A DNA stretch of 18,498 nucleotides from DASRVA01 sp035550715 (GTDB taxonomy: Bacteria; Gemmatimonadota; Gemmatimonadetes; JACCXV01; JAHWKZ01), in NCBI GenBank assembly GCA_035550715.1, contig DASZOP010000161.1:1-18498 (forward strand). Reading direction: 5' to 3'. Below are positions 13,932 through 18,498 of the stretch, piece after piece. How positions within the stretch are numbered: position 1 is the first letter of the stretch; each line of letters starts with the position of its first letter. The position numbers and the translations under genes were made by a program. The notes under the pieces were generated by a model. That model was not told the DNA's origin. It did no database searches and was given only the letters and a program-made list of their open reading frames with translations.

Positions 13932-16916
13932 GTGTCGGCGGCAATCCTGATCGGGGTCGGACTGGTGGCGGCGTACGTCGGGCCGATGGCGGGTGCGCTC
14001 GTCGCGATCGCGGCGGGCGCGCCGCTCGCGCTCCGGGCTCGCGCGTCCCGGGCCTGGCTCCTCGTGACGATCACGATCGGGCTCCGGATCCTGGCGTCGG
14101 TCGGCGCGAGCCGGACGGACGCGCGCGCCTGGTGGGCCCGCGCCGCCGCCGGAACGCCGACCCCGGTCGCGGTCGTCGTCCGGGTCGAGCGGGTGCGACC
14201 CTCGGGCCCGAACGGATGGAGCGCGATCGGCACGGCGACCGGGTGCCCGCGTCCGTGTCCCGGCGCGCAGCTGGCCTGGCGGGGCGGCGGAACCCCACCC
14301 CGTGCGGGGGAGAGTCGCGAGGTCGTCGGCCGGCTGGTGGCCGACCCGCCCCGCTCCCTGGCCGGGGCGCGGTATCCGCCCGAGGGGCTCGGCCCGGGCG
14401 CGCTCCGGGGTCGCGTCCTCGACGCTCGAACGGGCCCCGCCATGGCCGGCCGCGCCCCCGGGCTCTCCCTCCTCGAAGGCCACCTGCGGGAGCGGATGGG
14501 GGCCCGCTTCGCCGCCACGCTGGAGCCCCTTGCCGTGGCCCTCCTCCTGGGGGACCGCGTGGATCTCGATCCCGCCCTCTCGGACGCCTTCGCCGCGAGC
14601 GGGACCCTCCATCTGCTGGCGGTGAGCGGCCTCCAGGTCGGGTTCCTGGCGGCCATCCTCCATCTGCTCCTCGGGCTGGCCGGGCTCGCGCCGCGGCCGC
14701 GGGCCGTGGCGACCGGCCTCCTCCTCGCCCTCTATACCGCGCTGGTGGGGGCGCCCGCGTCGATCGTCCGCGGGACCCTGATGGCGGGGGCGGTCCTCTG
14801 GGCGCGGGCGGACGAACGGCGGATCTCCGGCTGGCAGGCGTGGGGGCTGGCGGTCGTCGCCATGCTCGCCTGGCGGCCGCTGGATTTCCTGGATCTCGGG
14901 TTCGCGCTCTCGTTCGCGGCCGTGGCCGGGCTCCTCGCCGGGGCGCCGCTCGACCGGAGGCTCGCCGCCGGAGGAGGACGGCTCCGGCGGGTCCTGGTCG
15001 GCGGTCTCCTCGCGACGACCGCCTCGACCCTCGGGACGATGCCGATCCAGGCCGCGTCGTTCGGCTGGATCGCTCCCGCCGGCCTGCCCGTCAACCCGTT
15101 GGCCGTGCCCCTGTCGTGCCTGGCTCTTCCCGCGCTTTGGATGGCGCTCCTCGCCGACGGCACGGGGGTCGAGGCGCTGGCGGGCCCGCTGACCCGGGCG
15201 GCGGGGGCGACGCTGGCGGGCCTCGAGGCGGTCGTGGTGGCGGGTGGCCGGGGGGCACCGGTGTGGGTGCCGGGAGAGACCGGCTGGACGATCGGAGCGG
15301 TCGGGATCGTGGCGGCCGCCCTCGGAGTCTGGCGGCGCTGGCCCCGGTACGCGCTCGCAGCGGCGGCGTTCGGTGTGGCCATCCTCCTGGCGGCGCCGAT
15401 CCGGCCTTACCGGGGGTGGGAGGTCGCCTGGCTCGATGTCGGCCAGGGCGACGCCATCGTCAGCCATTTCCCCGACGGGGCGACGTGGCTGGTCGACGCC
15501 GGGCCGGCGTACCCCTTTGGCGACGCCGGCCGGAGCGTCGTCCTCCCGTACCTCCGGCGGCGCGGCGTGTCGCGCCTGGAATGGATGGTCGTCACCCACC
15601 CCGATCTCGATCACGTCGGCGGGGCGGCGAGCGTCGTCCGCGGGATGGAGGTGGTGCGCCTGGCGAGCCCGATGGCGGTCGACGACGGTCCGGCATGGCT
15701 CGAGCTCCTGGCGACCGCGCACGGCGATCCGCCGCGCGCGGTGACGCTCCGCGCCGGACAGCGGCTGCGACAGGGAACCGTGTCGATCGACGTGCTCCAC
15801 CCGGCCGCCGAGTGGGTGCCGGTCGACCCCCTGGACGACCGGCGGCCCTCCAACGAGTCGTCGGCGGTGCTCCTCATGGGCGAGGGGCCGTGCCGGCTCC
15901 TGCTGACCGGCGACCTGGGCGAGCCGGGGGAGCGGGCGCTGGTCGCGCGGCTCGCCGACTCGCTCCGGGCGGGTCTCCTTCACGTCGGCCATCACGGCAG
16001 CCGGCACTCGTCGAGCGCCCCGTTCCTGACCAAGGTCGCGCCACGGTCAGGGGTCGTCTCGGCCGGTCGCGCCAACCGTCACGGCCACCCGCATCCGGAG
16101 GCGCTCGCCCGGCTCGCCGCCGCGGGAGCCCAGGTCTGGCGCACCGATCGGCGCGGTCCGGTCTTCGCCCGCTGCGCGGCCGACGGCTGGCGGCTCTCGA
16201 CCCCCGGCTCCTATCTTCGGGGCCGCCGTCCGCCCAGCCAGGCCCGTCACGACGCGCGCGTCCGAGCGGGCGGTGCGAGGAACTTTGCCGGTCCCGGGCC
16301 GGTATCGCACAGGAGGCATGGAGCGCATGACGCAGGAGCCGACGGTGACGTCCCGCGAGGACGGCGCGGCGTACGAGACGGCGGTTTCGCTGGCCGAGGA
16401 GAATCGCCGGATCGCCCGCGAGAACGCGTTCGCGGGAACCCTCCTCGACCAGATCGGCCGCGTCGTCGTCGGTCAGGAGAAGCTCCTCGAGGGCCTCCTG
16501 ATCGGCCTCCTCTCGGACGGCCACGTGCTCCTGGAGGGCGTTCCCGGCCTCGCCAAGACGCTCGCCGTCCGGACCCTGGCCGCCGCCATCGACTGCAACT
16601 TCCAGCGCATCCAGTTCACCCCCGACCTCCTGCCGGCGGACCTGATCGGCACGACCGTGTACCGCCCGCAGAGCGGCCAGTTCGACGTCCACCGCGGGCC
16701 CGTGTTCACGAACCTCCTGCTGGCCGACGAGATCAACCGCGCTCCCGCCAAGGTCCAGTCGGCGCTCCTCGAGGCGATGCAGGAGAAGCAGGTGACGCTG
16801 GGCGAGGGGACCTACCGGCTGGACGAGCCGTTCATCGTCCTGGCGACCCAGAACCCGATCGAGCACGAGGGGACGTACCCGCTTCCCGAGGCCCAGGTCG
16901 ACCGGTTCATGCTTAA
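13932..16916 (+). CDS. comEC: ComEC/Rec2-type DNA-uptake channel protein with an abnormal 3' end
   Basis: This is an inner-membrane channel for single-stranded DNA entry in natural transformation. Residues 1-180 form the N-terminal DUF4131-like region. About 190-460 is the multi-pass Competence domain, including HLLAVSGLQVGF. About 490-765 is a metallo-beta-lactamase-like domain with THPDLDHVGG (H556, D558, D560, H561), LTGDLGE (D661) and HVGHHGS (684-690). Recognisable similarity ends near SYLRGR, about base 16225. The frame has no stop there and continues to TGA 16914-16916, giving 994 residues. The last 200 are Arg/Pro/Gly-rich, out-of-frame readings of moxR. A lost stop or an indel is likely. 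GTG 13932 lacks a Shine-Dalgarno, and the frame stays open upstream without an ATG or GTG, so the true N-terminus is uncertain. Confidence 0.85.
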   Translation: MSAAILIGVGLVAAYVGPMAGALVAIAAGAPLALRARASRAWLLVTITIGLRILASVGASRTDARAWWARAAAGTPTPVAVVVRVERVRPSGPNGWSAIGTATGCPRPCPGAQLAWRGGGTPPRAGESREVVGRLVADPPRSLAGARYPPEGLGPGALRGRVLDARTGPAMAGRAPGLSLLEGHLRERMGARFAATLEPLAVALLLGDRVDLDPALSDAFAASGTLHLLAVSGLQVGFLAAILHLLLGLAGLAPRPRAVATGLLLALYTALVGAPASIVRGTLMAGAVLWARADERRISGWQAWGLAVVAMLAWRPLDFLDLGFALSFAAVAGLLAGAPLDRRLAAGGGRLRRVLVGGLLATTASTLGTMPIQAASFGWIAPAGLPVNPLAVPLSCLALPALWMALLADGTGVEALAGPLTRAAGATLAGLEAVVVAGGRGAPVWVPGETGWTIGAVGIVAAALGVWRRWPRYALAAAAFGVAILLAAPIRPYRGWEVAWLDVGQGDAIVSHFPDGATWLVDAGPAYPFGDAGRSVVLPYLRRRGVSRLEWMVVTHPDLDHVGGAASVVRGMEVVRLASPMAVDDGPAWLELLATAHGDPPRAVTLRAGQRLRQGTVSIDVLHPAAEWVPVDPLDDRRPSNESSAVLLMGEGPCRLLLTGDLGEPGERALVARLADSLRAGLLHVGHHGSRHSSSAPFLTKVAPRSGVVSAGRANRHGHPHPEALARLAAAGAQVWRTDRRGPVFARCAADGWRLSTPGSYLRGRRPPSQARHDARVRAGGARNFAGPGPVSHRRHGAHDAGADGDVPRGRRGVRDGGFAGRGESPDRPRERVRGNPPRPDRPRRRRSGEAPRGPPDRPPLGRPRAPGGRSRPRQDARRPDPGRRHRLQLPAHPVHPRPPAGGPDRHDRVPPAERPVRRPPRARVHEPPAGRRDQPRSRQGPVGAPRGDAGEAGDAGRGDLPAGRAVHRPGDPEPDRARGDVPASRGPGRPVHA
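16311..16316 (+). promoter_or_regulatory. moxR Shine-Dalgarno site
   Basis: AGGAGG at 16311-16316 is a perfect match. ATG 16318 is only one base away, too close; ATG 16327 is ten bases away and is the likelier start. Confidence 0.6.
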
Positions 16917-17367
16917 GCTCCTCGTCACCTATCCGCCGCGCGGCGACGAGCGGGAGATCATCCGGCGGATGACGGCGCTGGAGACGCCCGAGGTGCGGCC
17001 GGTCGTGGGTCCGGAGGAGATCCTCCGGTCGCGCGGCGTCGTGGCCGGCGTCTACGTCGACGAGAAGGTTCTCGAATACATCCTCGACCTCGTCGAGGCG
17101 ACCCGCTATCCGGACCGCTACGAGCTCGAGGACCTCACGCCATGGATCGCCTACGGCGCGTCTCCGCGCGCCGGGATCTTCCTCACCAAGGCGGCCAAGG
17201 CGCGCGCGTTCCTGCAGGGGCGCGCGTACGTCATTCCCGACGACGTGAAGGCGGTCGCGCCCGACGTCCTCAGGCACCGGCTGCTCCTGACCTACGAAGC
17301 CGAGGCCGAGGAGGTCGATCCCGACGCGGTCCTCGCCCGCCTGCTGGAGCGCCTCGACGTTCCGTGA
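16327..17367 (+). CDS. MoxR-family AAA+ ATPase
   Basis: This is a 346-residue cytoplasmic AAA+ chaperone. Walker A is GVPGLAKT (71-78) and Walker B LLLADE (130-135). Sensor 1 is TQNP (174-177), the arginine-finger region is EAQVDRF with R193, and sensor 2 is SPRA (279-282). The central FTPDLLPADLIG and RGPVFTNLLLADEINRAPAKVQSALLEAM blocks are typical of MoxR. Family knowledge: MoxR ATPases act with von Willebrand factor A proteins, often helping metal insertion or complex assembly. ATG 16327 fits the AGGAGG spacing; ATG 16318 adds three residues but sits one base from that site. The gene overlaps the runaway comEC frame. Its TGA overlaps the GTG of the DUF58 gene, so the two are translationally coupled. 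Confidence 0.95.
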   Translation: MTQEPTVTSREDGAAYETAVSLAEENRRIARENAFAGTLLDQIGRVVVGQEKLLEGLLIGLLSDGHVLLEGVPGLAKTLAVRTLAAAIDCNFQRIQFTPDLLPADLIGTTVYRPQSGQFDVHRGPVFTNLLLADEINRAPAKVQSALLEAMQEKQVTLGEGTYRLDEPFIVLATQNPIEHEGTYPLPEAQVDRFMLKLLVTYPPRGDEREIIRRMTALETPEVRPVVGPEEILRSRGVVAGVYVDEKVLEYILDLVEATRYPDRYELEDLTPWIAYGASPRAGIFLTKAAKARAFLQGRAYVIPDDVKAVAPDVLRHRLLLTYEAEAEEVDPDAVLARLLERLDVP

Positions 17368-18260
17368 GCCTTCCGGAGCTGGCCCAGAAGGTCCGGCTGC
17401 TGGAGATCCAGACCCGCCACCTGGTCACCGACATCTTCAGCGGCGAGTACACCAGCGTCTTCAAGGGGCGTGGGGTCGAGTTCTCGGACGTTCGCGAATA
17501 CCAGCCCGGGGACGACGTGCGCGCGATCGACTGGAACGTCACCGCGCGCCGCGGCGTGCCCTACGTCAAGCAGTTCGTCGAGGAGCGCGAGCTGACCGTG
17601 ATCCTGGCGGTCGACGGGAGCGCGTCGACCCGCTTCGGGACGCAGGGGCAGCTCAAGCGCGAGCGGGCGGCCGAGATCGCCGCCGTGCTGGGGCTGGCCG
17701 CGATCCGCAACAACGACCGCGCCGGCGCGCTCCTGTTCGCCGAGGGGATCGAGCGGTACGTCCCGCCGCGGAAGGGGAAGACCCACGTCCTCAGGCTCGT
17801 CCGCGACATCCTGACCTTCGATCCGCCGGGCCGGGGAACGGATCTGGCGGGAGCGATCGAGTTCCTGGCGCGCGTGCTGCACCGCCGGAGCGTGGTCTTC
17901 CTGCTGTCGGATTTCCTGGACTCGGGCTACGCCCGGGGCCTGGGGGCGCTGGCCGCGCGTCACGACGTGGTGGCGCTCGTCCTCTCCGACCGGCGCGATC
18001 TGGAGCTGCCCGACGTCGGGCTGATCGAGGCGGTCGAGCCCGAGTCGGGCGCGCGGCGGTGGCTCGACACCGGCTCGGCCAAGGTCCGCGAGGCGTACGC
18101 CGCCTCGGCGGCGCGGGTGGTCGACGAACGGACGCGGCGGCTCCGGAAGGCGGCAGTGGACGTGGTCGACGTCGACACGCTGGCCGACTACGTGGAGCCG
18201 CTCCGGCGCTTCTTCGAGCGTCGCGAGCGGCGCCGGCTCCGGCGGCGGAGGATCCGGTGA
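17364..18260 (+). CDS. DUF58 / von Willebrand-like protein
   Basis: This is a 298-residue protein of the DUF58 family, the standard partner of MoxR. The family signature GRGVEFSDVREYQPGDDVR followed by AIDWNVTAR spans residues 36-63. The von Willebrand-like metal site is VDGSAS (83-88), with D84, S86 and S88 in DxSxS arrangement. A second acidic strand is LLSDFLDS. No membrane helix is present, unlike longer DUF58 proteins, so it is probably cytosolic. The C-terminus is very basic (ERRERRRLRRRRIR). GTG 17364 overlaps the moxR stop as GTGA. The next gene in turn begins on its own stop codon, so three genes are linked in one translational chain. Confidence 0.92.
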   Translation: MSLPELAQKVRLLEIQTRHLVTDIFSGEYTSVFKGRGVEFSDVREYQPGDDVRAIDWNVTARRGVPYVKQFVEERELTVILAVDGSASTRFGTQGQLKRERAAEIAAVLGLAAIRNNDRAGALLFAEGIERYVPPRKGKTHVLRLVRDILTFDPPGRGTDLAGAIEFLARVLHRRSVVFLLSDFLDSGYARGLGALAARHDVVALVLSDRRDLELPDVGLIEAVEPESGARRWLDTGSAKVREAYAASAARVVDERTRRLRKAAVDVVDVDTLADYVEPLRRFFERRERRRLRRRRIR

Positions 18261-18498
18261 TCCGGATCTCGGAGCTGGTGCTCCTGGCGCTCCTGGCCGC
18301 CGCCCCGCTCCGCGCCCAGGAGGAGCCGGCCGCGGCGTTCGAGATCCGGGTCGTGCCCGACGAGAGGCCGCCGGGGTCGGCCCCCCTGACCGTGGGCGAT
18401 CCCTTCTGGGTCACCGTGCGGACCAGCGGGCCGGCCGGCCATTACCTCCTCCCGCAGTCGATCGTCGACGGGTTCGGGGCGCGTCCCGAGGTGGCCGT
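18257..18498 (+). CDS. Secreted protein of the MoxR operon, N-terminal fragment
   Basis: It starts at GTG 18257, overlapping the DUF58 stop (GTGA), with GGAGG at 18247-18251 at good spacing. The first 80 residues are visible before the window ends. A hydrophobic signal segment (residues 3-19, SELVLLALLAAAPLRA) ends at a likely cleavage site before QEE. The mature start contains LTVGDPFWVTVRTSGPAGHYLLP, a beta-sandwich-like stretch that resembles the opening of BatD-like proteins often found after MoxR-DUF58. The assignment is tentative because most of the protein is missing. Confidence 0.75.
   Translation, partial: MIRISELVLLALLAAAPLRAQEEPAAAFEIRVVPDERPPGSAPLTVGDPFWVTVRTSGPAGHYLLPQSIVDGFGARPEVA

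Noticed and set aside
13824..16007. A 727-codon minus-strand frame opposite comEC
   Set aside because: It is Arg/Pro/Asp-rich with no recognisable motif, whereas the plus strand encodes clear ComEC domains.

Overview
This is a dense, strongly GC-rich bacterial chromosomal segment. Third codon positions are almost all G or C, and GTG starts are common. It contains no rRNA, CRISPR array, insertion sequence, integrase or phage genes. Two large secreted proteins related to the GWxTD family, a MoxR/DUF58 operon, HU-type proteins and metE suggest a Gram-negative, high-GC environmental lineage such as Acidobacteriota, Gemmatimonadota or 'Eisenbacteria'. That assignment is inference; the window has no phylogenetic marker I can place firmly.

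Layout. Bases 1-260 hold the 3' end of an HU-family gene and a complete tRNA-Arg(CCG). Bases 278-1771 hold a DedA membrane protein (minus), a second HU/IHF-like gene (plus) and a 62-residue one-pass membrane protein (minus), with a hairpin between the last two, which converge. From 1933 to 13468 all genes lie on the plus strand: mtgA, a membrane-anchored TPR protein, an FTR1-type iron permease, metE, a rhodanese-like lipoprotein, a GWxTD-like secreted protein, miaB, a LapA-like membrane protein and a second GWxTD-like protein. Several of these genes overlap by 4 bases or are separated by only 3-70 bases, so much of the run is probably co-transcribed. A small minus-strand zinc-ribbon protein (13496-13846) interrupts the run. 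comEC follows, then moxR, a DUF58 protein and the start of a secreted protein that runs off the right edge.

How the genes fit together. MtgA polymerises glycan strands and overlaps a membrane TPR protein that may be a partner. FTR1 (iron uptake), MetE (B12-independent methionine synthesis) and the rhodanese lipoprotein form a tight metabolic stretch. MiaB modifies tRNA. MoxR, DUF58 and the secreted protein form the usual start of a chaperone/von Willebrand envelope-associated operon.

Two points most deserve a second look. The first is the pair of divergent GWxTD-like proteins flanking miaB: both have lost the signature GW, but share a pair of cysteines 39 residues apart. The second is the 3' end of comEC: its frame has no stop and runs about 590 bases into moxR, while a neighbouring frame would end in an ATGA overlap exactly at the likely moxR start. 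I found no convincing new defence or mobile system.
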